Part shown: positions 51,553-61,576 of the stretch, piece by piece
Position numbering within the stretch: position 1 is the stretch's first letter
How the letters are laid out: every line of letters starts with the position of its first letter
DNA from: Candidatus Nanohalarchaeota archaeon
GTDB taxonomy: Archaea > Nanohalarchaeota > Nanosalinia > Nanosalinales > JAFCCC01
NCBI GenBank assembly: GCA_017610385.1
Contig: JAFCCC010000002.1
Location: 112,424 to 176,423 of the forward strand
Reading direction: 5' to 3'
Length of the DNA: 64,000 nucleotides
The notes under the pieces: generated by a model
Told to the model about the DNA's origin: nothing
The model's database searches: none
Seen by the model: the letters and a program-made list of their open reading frames with translations, nothing else
Program-made: the position numbers and the translations under genes

Positions 51553-51599
51553 CCCCCACATCTTGTGTGTTTAGTACTAACAAACACAACATCTTGTGT
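51553..51599 (-). promoter_or_regulatory. Two tandem NrdR-box-like sites upstream of nrdD
   Basis: The site at 51584-51599 reads ACACAAGATGTTGTGT on the minus strand, agreeing with the known NrdR box (ACAC-wATATATw-GTGT) at 14 of 16 positions. A weaker copy at 51553-51568 (ACACAAGATGTGGGGG) keeps the left half. They are 31 bases apart, about three helical turns, the spacing typical of NrdR-box pairs. They lie between the TATA box and the chosen start. Confidence 0.75.
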
Positions 51600-51628
51600 T
51601 ACAAAAGTAAAACTAATTTGATTTGAAG

Positions 51629-51639
51629 AATATATAAAA
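51629..51639 (-). promoter_or_regulatory. TATA-like box of nrdD
   Basis: TTTTATATATT on the minus strand lies about 30 bases before the first NrdR-like box. This would place transcription start close to or just ahead of the box pair, so bound repressor could block initiation. Confidence 0.55.
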
Positions 51640-51869
51640 CCACATTATACAGAAAAATTCATGTTAAAAACCAAATGTTAGAAAATAGTTTTTAGAATAA
51701 ATACAACGATAAAGAATAAAGAAGCCATATAAAAGAAAGAGGGGTAAATTAAAAATCAAAAAGAGATACTATTTGTAAAAAAGCGAATTTTTCATAAAAA
51801 GAAGGATTAAAGAACGTAAATGTGATGTTCTTTTTTAGTGGTATTTTTCTTGGTAAATAAAGGGGTTAG

Positions 51870-51878
51870 TATTTAAAT
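51870..51878 (+). promoter_or_regulatory. TATA-like box of rps12-rps7
   Basis: TATTTAAAT lies about 33-41 bases before the rps12 ATG. The rest of the 320-base gap between nrdD and rps12 holds only the divergent promoters and A/T-rich sequence; no gene is seen. Confidence 0.5.
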
Positions 51879-51910
51879 ATTTCGTTCTAAGAGTAAATCT
51901 ACAGGTAAAA

Positions 51911-52333
51911 ATGGGACTTTATAATGCACGACAAGTAAAGAAAAAAAGGAAAGCGAGTAAATGGATGAAAATAGACTATAAAAGATCAAAACTACATATG
52001 CAAAAGAAAAAAGATCCATTAGAAGGGTGTCCACAAGCTAGAGCAATTGTTCTAGAAAAGAGACAGCTAGAGGCGAAACAGCCAAACTCTGCGTTAAGAA
52101 AGTGTGTTCGAATTCAATTAATTAGAAATGGTAAACAGATTACTGCCTTTGTTCCAGGAAATAAAGCAATCAGCTTCATTGATGAGCACGACGAAGTTGT
52201 TATTGAGGGGATAGGTGGGGCGCAGGGCGGACCAAAAGGAGACATTCCAACTGTAAAATATCAGGTTTCTAAAGTAAATAATGTTGCTTTGGAGCAATTA
52301 GTTAAAGGAAAGAAACAAAAACCAGGCAGGTAA
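51911..52333 (+). CDS. rps12: Small ribosomal subunit protein S12 (uS12)
   Basis: A universal decoding-centre protein, archaeal/eukaryotic type (S23e form) of 140 residues. The conserved loop [16 protein letters not shown] includes the decoding Lys/Asn/Ser residues. The N terminus starts [19 protein letters not shown], normal for archaea. It is followed after five bases by rps7, the conserved str arrangement. Confidence 0.96.
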   Translation: MGLYNARQVKKKRKASKWMKIDYKRSKLHMQKKKDPLEGCPQARAIVLEKRQLEAKQPNSALRKCVRIQLIRNGKQITAFVPGNKAISFIDEHDEVVIEGIGGAQGGPKGDIPTVKYQVSKVNNVALEQLVKGKKQKPGR

Positions 52334-52338
52334 GTTTA

Positions 52339-53175
52339 ATGGTAAAAATGGAACAGGTTCAGGAAGTTAAAGAAAAGAAAATTAGAAAAACAGAGGTAGT
52401 GAAAACTATAGAAAAAACTGAAGAAGTAAAAAAAAGTGTTGATACTAAAAAGATTAAAAAAGAAAAAAAAAGTAAAAGTAGTCTAGTTAAAAAGCCAAAT
52501 AAAGAAGCAACTAAAAAAGAAGTTGAATCTAAAGATCCTGAAAAAGTAGAAAAACAGATTTCTAGGAAAGAACCAAAGGCAAATGATATCTTATTATTTG
52601 ATAGATGGGATTCTGAAGATGTTGAAATTAAAGATATGGGATTAGCTCAGTATATGAATGTTAAAAATATTTTAGTACCTAATGCGCATGGAAGACATGC
52701 AAAAAAACAATTTTATAAAAGCGATTTGAATATTGTCGAACGATTGATGAATAGAATGTACGTTGCAGGACACAGAGGGAAAAAACATAAAATCTTTTCT
52801 GGACAAAATATTGGAAAATCCCAAAAATTGTGGGGTATTATAGAAGATTCTTTTGAAATAATTGAAAATCAAACAAAAAAGAATCCTGTTCAAATCTTAG
52901 TTACTGCTATTGAAAATTCAGCACCCAAAGAAGAAGTTATTACATATCAAAGAGGCGGACAGATGGCACGAAAACCAGTTGTTGTTTCTTCTCAAAGAAG
53001 AATTGACTTGGCATTAAGGATGTTAACTCAGGGGGCGTATGAAAATCGTCTGAATAATAAAATGACCGCAGCAGAATCTTTAGCTAAAGATATTATCGCA
53101 GCTTCCAAGAACGAAAGATGCAAAGCAATTATGGAAAGAGAGAGAAGAGAAAAAGAAGCTAAAGGTGCAAGATAA
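52339..53175 (+). CDS. rps7: Small ribosomal subunit protein S7 (uS7) with Lys/Glu-rich N-terminal extension
   Basis: The 16S head protein. The core from about residue 85 is normal archaeal S7, with NAHGRHAKKQFYKS, NRMYVAGHRGKKHKIFSG and the final basic helix. Before it lie about 80 residues of low-complexity Lys/Glu (EVKEKKIRKTEVVKTIEK), which is not usual; most archaeal S7 proteins have about 190-220 residues, here 278. The extension is in frame with a sensible ATG and could be disordered. It follows rps12 by five bases. Confidence 0.95.
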   Translation: MVKMEQVQEVKEKKIRKTEVVKTIEKTEEVKKSVDTKKIKKEKKSKSSLVKKPNKEATKKEVESKDPEKVEKQISRKEPKANDILLFDRWDSEDVEIKDMGLAQYMNVKNILVPNAHGRHAKKQFYKSDLNIVERLMNRMYVAGHRGKKHKIFSGQNIGKSQKLWGIIEDSFEIIENQTKKNPVQILVTAIENSAPKEEVITYQRGGQMARKPVVVSSQRRIDLALRMLTQGAYENRLNNKMTAAESLAKDIIAASKNERCKAIMERERREKEAKGAR

Positions 53176-53357
53176 TTAAAGTAACTGCAATTTATGTTCC
53201 ATATATTTTATATTGCCTGCTTTTATGTATTAGAGTTTATCCAGTAAATTAATTTTGTTAGACTATTTGCATAACAGGCCTTTGTTTAGCAATAGATAAT
53301 ACAATAATACTAAGTTTTTAGAAGGTTTAATAAACTCTAAGAAAAATTATACTAAAT

Positions 53358-54026
53358 ATGAAAGTTGGTGTTTTATTCTCTGGAGGAAAAGATAGTGCTT
53401 TTGCAGCGTATTTAGCTAAAAAAGAAGGACACGAATTAGCTTGTTTAATTTCAATTTTTTCAAAAAATGATTATAGTTATATGTTTCACACACCTTCGAT
53501 TTCCAAAGTTGAAAAGCAAGCAGAAGTTATGGAAATTCCCTTAATTAAATTTCAAACAAAAGGTGAAAAAGAACTGGAATTACAAGATTTGAAAAAGGCG
53601 GTTTTAGAAGCGAAGGAAAAATTCAACATAGACGCAATTATTACTGGCGCAGTTGCAAGTGTTTATCAGGCGAGTAGAGTTCAAAAAATTTGTGAAGAAT
53701 TAGAATTAAAAGTAATTAATCCTCTATGGCAGGTGAATCAGATTGAGCTTTTGGAAGACCTAATTAAAAATGATTTTGAAGTGATTATTACTGGAATTGC
53801 AGCGTACCCGTTAGATGAACGTTGGCTCGGGCGCAAAATTGATCAGAAATTTATCGAGGAAACAAAAGAACTTCAGAAAAAATATGGAATAAATCCAGTA
53901 GGTGAGGGTGGTGAATTTGAGTCATTTGTTTTAAATTGCCCTTTGTTTAAAAAAAGATTAAAAATTAAAGACCAAGAAATCACTGGAGAGAAAAATAGTT
54001 TTAGAATGGAACTTGAATTATTATGA
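53358..54026 (+). CDS. Diphthine-ammonia ligase (DPH6-like ATP-PPase)
   Basis: The final step enzyme of diphthamide synthesis, amidating diphthine on the EF-2 histidine. The PP-loop SGGKDSAFAAYLA is at residues 8-20, the family segment DAIITGAVASVYQASRVQKICEEL in the middle, and GEGGEFESFVLNCP near the end; all are typical of the MJ0570/DPH6 group. The 222-residue length fits. It lies directly upstream of the EF-2 gene in the same direction, which supports the role. Confidence 0.9.
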   Translation: MKVGVLFSGGKDSAFAAYLAKKEGHELACLISIFSKNDYSYMFHTPSISKVEKQAEVMEIPLIKFQTKGEKELELQDLKKAVLEAKEKFNIDAIITGAVASVYQASRVQKICEELELKVINPLWQVNQIELLEDLIKNDFEVIITGIAAYPLDERWLGRKIDQKFIEETKELQKKYGINPVGEGGEFESFVLNCPLFKKRLKIKDQEITGEKNSFRMELELL

Positions 54027-54095
54027 GAGTATATTTCGCAGTTCTCGAAAGATTTAAATATACTACTTCTTATTTCAATGCATCGAGGAATTTAT

Positions 54096-57000
54096 ATGGC
54101 AAAATTTACAGTAGAAGATATTCAAAAATTGGCCCAAAACCCAGAAAACATTAGGAACATTGGAAGGCCGAAGAATTATTTAAAAGATTTGAAACGCATG
54201 GGGATATTTTAAAGGAGAATGAAGACGAAAAAATTATCAAAATTGAGAATTCAAACGTATTTGTAAATAGTTTTGATGTGGAATCTGGGAATGTTAAAAG
54301 AGGAAGAATAACACATATTTGGAGAATGAAGAAAACAGATTCTTTGATTGAAGTTTCTGTAGAAAATGGAAGAAAAATCAAAACCACTTCAGAACACAGA
54401 TTTCTAATTTTGTCTAAATCAGGAAAATTTATAGAAAAAAGGGCGGATGATTTGTCTGAGAAAGATGTTTTGGTCTGTGCAAGAAAACTAAATTATTCTG
54501 CATTGACAATTACAGAATTAAAAAACGAATTCCTAAGAACGCTTGGTACAGAGTATAATTTTTATGTTAACTTAAAGAAAGAATTAAAAAATACTATACA
54601 TAAAAAAGTTCTAGGATATGGAAAAGAGGATGTTTGGAAGGATATTAATTCTAAATTAAAAATGGATTCTTTTTATAATGGGGTCTGGAGAGGACAGTAT
54701 AGACTCAAAGATCTGATAAATTTGGCAGATTTTCTAAAGATAGATTTTAATGAAATCTATATGGGAATACTTAGTTTAAATTATCGAGAAGCAAAAAGGA
54801 GGGGTGTGCATTCCTCTATTGCTTTAAAATTACCACATACTTTGCATGATTTTGAGAAGTTGTACTATCTTTCGGGGGTTTTCTTTGGAGATGGAAGCTC
54901 TGGATCAATTTCAAATAAAAGTGAGGAATTACAGCAAAAAATAGAAAAGTTTTGTAAATATTTGGGAATTGATGTAGCTATAAGAAAATATGGTGATAAA
55001 TGCCCTAGAATTGATGTTAAAGGGGGTTTAACTCTTCAAAAAATACTGAATCTTGTTTTTTTATATCCTCTAAAGCAAAAATCGCATAACATTTCAGTAT
55101 CTTCTTTTGTAGAAAAATCTCCGGTTGAATTAATAAAATGTTTTATAAGGGGTTATTTTGATACAGATGGAACTATTGAAAAAGCTAGAAGTGCTGTGTC
55201 TATAACTTCTGTTAGCAAAGAAATGCTAGAGGGTTTGCAACTTCTACTTTACAAATTTGACATTGGTTCTATCATCAATGAAAATAAACAGACTTTGTAT
55301 ATCTCTGGAAGAAGTTCACTTGAAAAGTTTAAAGAAATTGGATTTTCAATTAAGTCTAAAAATAACAGATTTGAAACTCTTTTGAATAAAAGTTCAGTGT
55401 CGAAATTAGAATACATCCCAATAAATGCTGATATTTTAAGGAATGCTAGGAAAAGACTTAATTTAAGCCAAAATCAAATTTTTAATAATTATAGAAACTA
55501 TGAAATAGAAGCTGTTGGGTTGTCTAAAACTTCCTTAAGGAAAATTAAAGATAAAATAAGTGCTTTTGGAGAAGTAAAAGAGTTAAAGCTAATGAATGTT
55601 TTATGTACAGAAGATACTACTTTTTTGAAAGTCAAGACTCTTAAAAAATCATCCAAAGAAGACTATGTTTACGATTTTACAGTTGAAAAATATCACAATT
55701 TTGTTGCAGAAGGGTTTATAATCCACAACACGACACTGACAGATAACCTGTTATTTAGAGCTGGAATGATTTCTGGAGAATTAGCGGGTCATCAATTGTT
55801 TATGGATTATGATCCTCAAGAACAAGAAAGAGGAATTACGATTTATGCGGCCAATGTATCTATGGTTCACGAATTAGATGGGAAAAAATATCTGATTAAT
55901 GTATCTATGGTTCACGAATTAGATGGGAAAAAATATCTGATTAATTTAATTGATACTCCAGGCCATGTAGATTTTGGAGGAGACGTTACAAGAGCTATGA
56001 GAGCGGTTGATGGGGCATTAGTGGTAGTAGACGCAGTAGAAGGTTGCATGCCACAAACAGAGACGGTTCTGAGACAAGCGTTAAAAGAAAAAGTAAAACC
56101 GATTTTATTTGTTAATAAAGTAGATAGATTAATCAAAGAATTAAAATTAAATCCAAAAGAAATGCAAGCGCGTTTTATTGCGGTTATTGAAGAAGTTAAT
56201 AATTTGATAAGAAAAATGGCCACAAAAGACATGAAAGAAAAATGGCTTGTTTCAGTAGAAAATGGATCTGTTGCCTTTGGAACAGGCCTTAGAAATTGGG
56301 CAATTTCTATTCCATTTATGAAAAAGACTGGAATTACATTCAAAGACATTATTGACCTAGTAAATGAAGATAATGAAAAGAAATTGGCAGAAATAGCACC
56401 ATTGCACGAAGTTGTGTTGAATATGGTTATTAAACACCTATTAGATCCAGTTAAAGCACAGGAATATCGTATTCCCCAAATTTGGAAAGGAGATTTAGAG
56501 TCAGAATATGGCAAATCAATGCGCATGTGCGATAAAAACGGAAAACTAGTTGCAGTTGTAACTAATGTTATGACAGATCAACATGCTGGTGTTATTTGTA
56601 CAGCTAGATTGTTCTCAGGAACCATAAAAGAAGGAATGGAATTATATGGCGTTTTATCTCATAAAGAACAAAGATTACAGCAAGTGGGAGTTTATTCTGG
56701 ACCAAGGAAAATGAAAATTGATTCTGTTCCCGCAGGCAACATTGTTGCTTTAACTGGTGTAGATTATTCAACAGGAGAGACTTTAGTTTCAAAGGGAGAA
56801 CACTTAGAACCTTTCGAAAGAATAGAACATATGTTTGAACCAGTTGTTACTAAATCTATAGAGGCTGCTAAAACAGCAGATCTTCCAAAGTTAGTTAAAG
56901 CCTTACGAATAAGAGCAAAGGAAGATTCGACTATCCGAATTAAAATTAATGAAGAAACTGGGGAAACATTGGTTTCTGGTTTAGGTGAATTACATATTGA

Positions 57001-57859
57001 AGCGAAAATTGAACGATATTTAAAAGACAAAGGTATTGAAATTAATGTTTCAAAGCCAATTGTGGTTTATAGAGAAAGCGTAAAAGGATTATCTCCTGAG
57101 ATGGAAGGTAAATCTCCAAATAGGCACAATAGATTTTACTTTACTTTGGAACCAGTTACTCCTGAGGTTTATAAGGTATTGACTGAAGGAAATCTTCCTG
57201 AAGGTAAAATAAGATCTCAAGATAAACTTTTAATTAGGGACAAAATGCAGGAAGCTGGAATGGCCAAAGAAGATGCTAGCCGAATTATTGCAATTAAAGG
57301 TTCAAATTTGATTATTGATACCACAAGAGGTATTCAATATTTGAGTGAAACTTATGAATTAATAATTCAGGCATTTGAATCTATAATAGAAGAAGGGCCT
57401 CTTGCTAAAGAGCCATGTATGGGAGTACTCGCCAAACTTCGTGATGCGAAATTGCACGAGGATGCTATTCACAGAGGTCCAGCTCAAGTAATTCCTGCAG
57501 TAAGGGAGTCTTTAACTAATGGTATTTTAACAGGTGGAGCGAAATTACAAGAACCAAAACAAATTATCAGAATAGATACACCATCTTCAGAACTTGGTGG
57601 TGCTATCAGAGAATTAAGTAATCGAAGAGGTCAGGTATTAGAAATGACTGATGAAGAAGGGTCAGGCATAATTAAAGCAAAGATACCCGTAGCAGAAATG
57701 TTTGGATTTGAAGCGGGTTTGAAAAGCGCCACAGGTGGGAAAGGATTTTATTCGTTAATGGATCAGGTGTTTGAACCATTACCAGAAGCACTTCAGAACG
57801 AGGTTGTTTTGAATATTAGGAAAAGAAAAGGAATGAAATTAGAAATCCCGCGAGCATAA
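54096..57859 (+). CDS. fusA: Elongation factor 2 with intein; reading frame broken near the 5' end
   Basis: EF-2 drives ribosomal translocation. The ATG at 54096 (GAGG upstream) starts MAKFTVEDIQKLAQNPENI and reaches RNIG at 54164. The expected IVAHIDHGK P-loop is absent and the frame shifts into an intein. After the intein, EF-2 resumes at TTLTDNLL (55730) and runs normally to 57859, including DTPGH, NKVD and the diphthamide site DAIHRGPAQ. A 15-residue unit is exactly duplicated before LIDTPGH (55853-55942). As written the gene cannot make EF-2. Because EF-2 is essential, an assembly error or a recent lesion in part of the population is likely. Confidence 0.9.
54165..55729 (+). other. Intein in EF-2 with LAGLIDADG homing endonuclease
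   Basis: Inserted in the EF-2 phosphate-loop region, immediately before TTLTDN. The readable part starts at about AEELFKRFETHGD (54167). Block B-like KTTSEHRFLI, two LAGLIDADG motifs (LSGVFFGDGSSG and FIRGYFDTDGTI) and the C-terminal splice block (VYDFTVEKYHNFVAEGFIIHN, ending His-Asn) are intact. The N-terminal block A with its nucleophilic Cys or Ser is missing together with the EF-2 P-loop. So it cannot splice as written, although the endonuclease looks complete. Confidence 0.9.
55853..55942 (+). repeat. Exact 45-base tandem duplication in EF-2
   Basis: Two identical 45-base copies encode NVSMVHELDGKKYLI twice in a row. Normal EF-2 has it once, between AA and NLIDTPGH. The lack of any difference points to a very recent event or an assembly error. 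Confidence 0.93.
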
Positions 57860-57942
57860 GTTAAACGAGTTCTAAATTAAAAGCAGTATTAAATCACAAA
57901 AGAAGCGTAAGCTTTAAATATTTTTGATAGAATCATACTACT

Positions 57943-58500
57943 ATGGAAAGCACAATGAAAGCGCCTTTAACATACGCGTGGGAAAAAGAAATTTTGGATA
58001 AGGATCCACGAGGAGAACGTTTTTTGCAAGAACTACCACCATATTCTTTGCCATCAAAAGACCTACAGAAAAATAGACATACTTATTCAGAGGAACCAGA
58101 CGATTCAAAGGATTCTAGAAATTTAGAATATTCAAGAACATTAATAATTGCTTCTTCTGCAGAATTGGGTGAAATTGATCGTGTTGTTAAAGGACAGACT
58201 TCGGCCTATTCTGGAACAGATTTGGATGAATTAAAAAGTGTATTACAAAAAGAAAAAATAACTACATTAAAGGATGTAAGATTATGTTGTGTTCCAAGAA
58301 ATTTTTGGAGAGAATTTTACGGCACATCAAATTATATAGATGCTCCTTTTTCTCAAGAACCAGTTGAAAGAATTTTAACTACAGGGCATATGTGTATTCC
58401 ACAAGACCATGCAAGTCCAGAAGACATTTCAGTACAAGGCTATCTTGAAATATTTGAAAAGCGTTTTGGAATTCCTGTGATTGAGCTTCCGTCTTTATAG
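57943..58500 (+). CDS. Unrecognised 185-residue protein after EF-2
   Basis: Not recognised. A soluble, acidic protein with no membrane segments. A GCTTTAAATATTTTTG box lies about 35 bases before the ATG, giving a short leader. The C-terminal half has a Cys pair (RLCCVPRNFWREF) and an HMCIPQDHAS segment that might bind a metal, but no family pattern is complete. It is isolated between EF-2 and a membrane protein gene. Confidence 0.6.
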   Translation: MESTMKAPLTYAWEKEILDKDPRGERFLQELPPYSLPSKDLQKNRHTYSEEPDDSKDSRNLEYSRTLIIASSAELGEIDRVVKGQTSAYSGTDLDELKSVLQKEKITTLKDVRLCCVPRNFWREFYGTSNYIDAPFSQEPVERILTTGHMCIPQDHASPEDISVQGYLEIFEKRFGIPVIELPSL

Positions 58501-58561
58501 ATTTTGTGTATTCAACGTCCCAGCAGTTACTTTTATTAACAACTCCTGATAAAGTTATTCT

Positions 58562-59410
58562 ATGTTTAAATGGTATGGTTTTTTAGGTTCAATATTGGTT
58601 CTCTTCGCAGAATTAAATTTCTTTTTAAGGATCCAGCCTTTTGCTAACTGGTATTTTCCGATCATTTGGTTTGGATATATTTTACTAGTTGACGCAGCAG
58701 TTTACAAGATAAAAGGAAAATCAATGATATGCGGAAATCTCAAAAAATTTGTTTTAATTGTTTCTATTTCTGCTTTAATATGGGTCCTATTTGAGATGTT
58801 CAATCTTTTCATAGAAAATTGGGTCTATGTTGGAGTGGGTGGTTTTGGTTCTGAATTTACAAAAATGCTATTTGGTCTCCTTTCTTTCGCAACAGTTCTT
58901 CCGGGGGTTTTTGAAACTGCAGAACTTCTAGGTTCTTTTAAATTATTCCATAAAGTTAAACTCAAAGAAAGTCACAAAATAACTCATAAATTCTTATATA
59001 TTATGATTGGTCTTGGTTTTGTGTCTCTTATTGCTCCAATACTTTGGCCGAAATACACTTTTGCGTTAGTTTGGGTAAATTTATTTTTCATATTGGATCC
59101 AATAAATTATTTACATAACCAGCCATCAATTATCAAACATTTGAAAGATAGAAAATTACAAATTCCTTTAATTCTTCTGCTCGCGGGATTGGTCTGTGGT
59201 TTCTTATGGGAATTTTGGAATTTTTGGGCGATTCCTAAATGGAATTATACTGTTCCTTTCGTAGGATTCTTAAAAATCTTTGAAATGCCTGTCTTGGGAT
59301 ACATTGGATTCGCATTCCTTGCCTGGGAACTTTATGCAATATATCATTTCATTGGAACTCTTTTTAATAAGGACAAAACAGTCAAAAAATTTCTATTGAA
59401 GACTTATTAG
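58562..59410 (+). CDS. Polytopic membrane protein of unknown function
   Basis: A 282-residue protein with about eight hydrophobic helices and many Trp and Phe residues. Conserved-looking acidic/aromatic pairs occur within helices (ALIWVLFEMFNLFIENW and FLWEFWNFWAIPKWNY), which may bind an ion or a lipid. No transporter or enzyme family is recognised. It begins 60 bases after the preceding gene and is followed by EF-1A after 95 bases. Probably a separate unit. Confidence 0.75.
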   Translation: MFKWYGFLGSILVLFAELNFFLRIQPFANWYFPIIWFGYILLVDAAVYKIKGKSMICGNLKKFVLIVSISALIWVLFEMFNLFIENWVYVGVGGFGSEFTKMLFGLLSFATVLPGVFETAELLGSFKLFHKVKLKESHKITHKFLYIMIGLGFVSLIAPILWPKYTFALVWVNLFFILDPINYLHNQPSIIKHLKDRKLQIPLILLLAGLVCGFLWEFWNFWAIPKWNYTVPFVGFLKIFEMPVLGYIGFAFLAWELYAIYHFIGTLFNKDKTVKKFLLKTY

Positions 59411-59458
59411 GATTAAGTAAGATTTTTTAAATATGAAGGCAGAGGTTTCTTCGATAGG

Positions 59459-59498
59459 CTTATAAAGTTTACACTAAATAAATGAGATTATAAGGTGA
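59459..59498 (+). promoter_or_regulatory. Promoter and ribosome binding site of EF-1A
   Basis: A TATA-like CTTATAAAG at 59459-59467, and GGTGA at 59494-59498 eight bases before the ATG. Spacing fits transcription start near 59490, with a very short leader. Confidence 0.6.
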
Positions 59499-59505
59499 AT
59501 ACACT

Positions 59506-60789
59506 ATGGCAACAAAACCACATATGAATTTGGTCGTTATCGGTCATGTAGACCACGGAAAATCAACTATGGTCGGAAGACTTCTTTATGATACGGGAAG
59601 TATTGATGAAGCACAAATGAGGAAGTTAAAAGCGGCCGCAAAAGAAGTAGGAAAGGATACTTTCGAATTCGCTTTTGCATTGGACGCTACAAAAGAAGAG
59701 CGAAAAAGAGGTGTTACAATAGACCTAGCACACAAAAGATTTGACACTAAGAAGTATTACTTTACTGTTATTGATGCCCCAGGACATCGTGATTTTGTCA
59801 AAAATATGATTACAGGAGCATCTCAAGCAGACGCAGCAATTTTAACAATGGATGTCAGTGAAGGAGTACAACCACAAACAAGAGAACATGCATATTTGTC
59901 TAAAACATTAGGTATTAACCAAGTCATTGCAGCAATTAACAAAATGGACAAGGTAAAATACGATGAGGCAAAATACAATGCAGCAAAAGCGGAAATGGAA
60001 AAACTCTTGAAAGGGGTTGGATTCAAAGATGTGACATTTATTCCTACATCAGGTTATATGGGAGATAACATTGCTAAAAAAAGTACAAATATGCCATGGT
60101 ACTCTGGTCCAACTATTGTTGAGGCTTTGGATAATTTCAAATTGCCAGAACAACCTATTGACTTTGATTTAAGGCTTCCTGTTCAGGATGTTTATAAGAT
60201 CAAGGGAGTTGGAACTGTTCCAGTAGGACGGGTGGAAACTGGTAAATTAAAAAAAGGAGATGTTATTATCTTCGAACCGGCATCTACGAGGATGAATAAA
60301 CCTATTAAAGGAGAAATAAAATCTTTGGAAATGCATCACGAAGAGATTTCAGAAGCATTGCCAGGAGATAATATTGGTTTTAATATCCGAGGTATCACTG
60401 CAACAGACATTAAAAGAGGAGACGTAGCAACCATTGCAGGTAAACCATTAACTGTTGCAGAGGAATTTACAGCTCAAATTATTGTTTTGAGTCATCCAAA
60501 TGTAATTACAGTTGGATATACTCCGGTATTCCATGTTAATACGGCACAAGTTGCTTGTACCTTCACAGAATTGGTAAAAACACTGGATCCAAGAACCGGC
60601 GCAGTAAAGAAAGAAAAACCAGACTTTATCAAGCAAGGTGAAGCAGCTATTGTAAAGCTAAAGCCAACTAAGCCAATGGTTATTGAACCAAACAGCAAAT
60701 TCCCACAATTATCTAGATTTGCTATTAGAGATATGGGAATGACAATTGGAGCAGGCATGTGCATAGATGTAGTACCAGCAAAGAAATAA
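59506..60789 (+). CDS. tuf: Elongation factor 1-alpha (aEF1A)
   Basis: The GTPase that brings aminoacyl-tRNA to the ribosome. It starts [21 protein letters not shown] with P-loop GHVDHGKST (residues 13-21), then [22 protein letters not shown] and NKMD. The three-domain length of 427 residues is normal for archaea. No intein is present, unlike EF-2. It has its own promoter and strong ribosome binding site, as expected for a highly expressed gene. Confidence 0.98.
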   Translation: MATKPHMNLVVIGHVDHGKSTMVGRLLYDTGSIDEAQMRKLKAAAKEVGKDTFEFAFALDATKEERKRGVTIDLAHKRFDTKKYYFTVIDAPGHRDFVKNMITGASQADAAILTMDVSEGVQPQTREHAYLSKTLGINQVIAAINKMDKVKYDEAKYNAAKAEMEKLLKGVGFKDVTFIPTSGYMGDNIAKKSTNMPWYSGPTIVEALDNFKLPEQPIDFDLRLPVQDVYKIKGVGTVPVGRVETGKLKKGDVIIFEPASTRMNKPIKGEIKSLEMHHEEISEALPGDNIGFNIRGITATDIKRGDVATIAGKPLTVAEEFTAQIIVLSHPNVITVGYTPVFHVNTAQVACTFTELVKTLDPRTGAVKKEKPDFIKQGEAAIVKLKPTKPMVIEPNSKFPQLSRFAIRDMGMTIGAGMCIDVVPAKK

Positions 60790-60848
60790 TTCAATTCTTT
60801 GCTCCATTTTCTTTTATTTTCTATTTATCTGTTTACTTAGATTTAAAA

Positions 60849-61361
60849 TTAGTTCTCGGCGCAAATATATGTTAGTTCATGTAATCTATCAAGATTAATT
60901 TCAATTGTTCTAACTGTGCGCTCGCAAATTGTGATTTCATTAATTGTTCTTGTTTTTTTCTTGTAAAGCTCTTCTAAAAATAAAATAAGTTCGAGTAATA
61001 GAGCCTCTCTTAATTTTACTTCTTGATCGGCAACCAAGAGCTCCTCACGAGATTGGACTTCAAGAAGCATAAAGGCGTTTGATAGGCTCATTGTAATACC
61101 ATTAAGTGCTTTTAAACCATTTTTTAAAAGGAGTTTTCGGCCTTCTGCTATAAGAAACTCAGGGTTAGTTGTATGCCAATTTAATTTTTTAGAGAAATTA
61201 TATGTTCCACCATCTTTGGTTGGAATAAACCCTTTGACTCTTTTTCTAGCATATATTCTTGCCTTTCTTGAAAATTTCTGAGATTTTAAATTGAGAATTA
61301 TTGGATTTTGTAAAAACGAGTGAAATTTCATTTCAGGTTCTTTGTAATCACTTATTCTCAT
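60849..61361 (-). CDS. Unrecognised basic helical protein
   Basis: Not recognised. A 170-residue soluble protein with a basic first third (KSQKFSRKARIYARKRVKG) and a long helical remainder rich in Leu and Glu (LREALLLELILFLEELYKKK). The composition would suit nucleic-acid or protein binding with a coiled-coil part. An internal ATG at residue 11 is an alternative start. It faces EF-1A tail to tail, and its upstream region carries two strong hairpins (61412-61467). Confidence 0.6.
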   Translation of the reverse strand: MRISDYKEPEMKFHSFLQNPIILNLKSQKFSRKARIYARKRVKGFIPTKDGGTYNFSKKLNWHTTNPEFLIAEGRKLLLKNGLKALNGITMSLSNAFMLLEVQSREELLVADQEVKLREALLLELILFLEELYKKKTRTINEITICERTVRTIEINLDRLHELTYICAEN

Positions 61362-61411
61362 AACATATGATTGAATTTTGATTTAAATAACTTTTTTAGA
61401 AAAAATGGGAA

Positions 61412-61467
61412 GGGGGAGGAAAACTCTTAGTAAAATAAGAGTTCCCCTCATAGTAGTGTTACTACTA
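61412..61467. other. Two adjacent hairpins in intergenic region
   Basis: The first hairpin pairs AACTCTTA with TAAGAGTT (61422-61443), extended by GGGG/CCCC. The second pairs TAGTAGT with ACTACTA around a three-base loop (61451-61467). They lie in the 215-base gap between divergent genes, where nothing else is seen. They could be part of a leader RNA, an operator or a small RNA. Confidence 0.6.
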
Positions 61468-61576
61468 TTTACGATATTATACTCAATAAATATATAAATC
61501 TTTCGTTCAAGTTGTACCGGTCGAATAGTAAAACTAAAAAGATAGCCTTTTATGTATTCGAATAATAGTTAAGCTT

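Noticed and set aside
54278-57859. A single 1193-residue protein starting at the ATG at 54278
   Set aside because: This ATG lies inside the intein; the true EF-2 start is at 54096 and the frame is broken between them.
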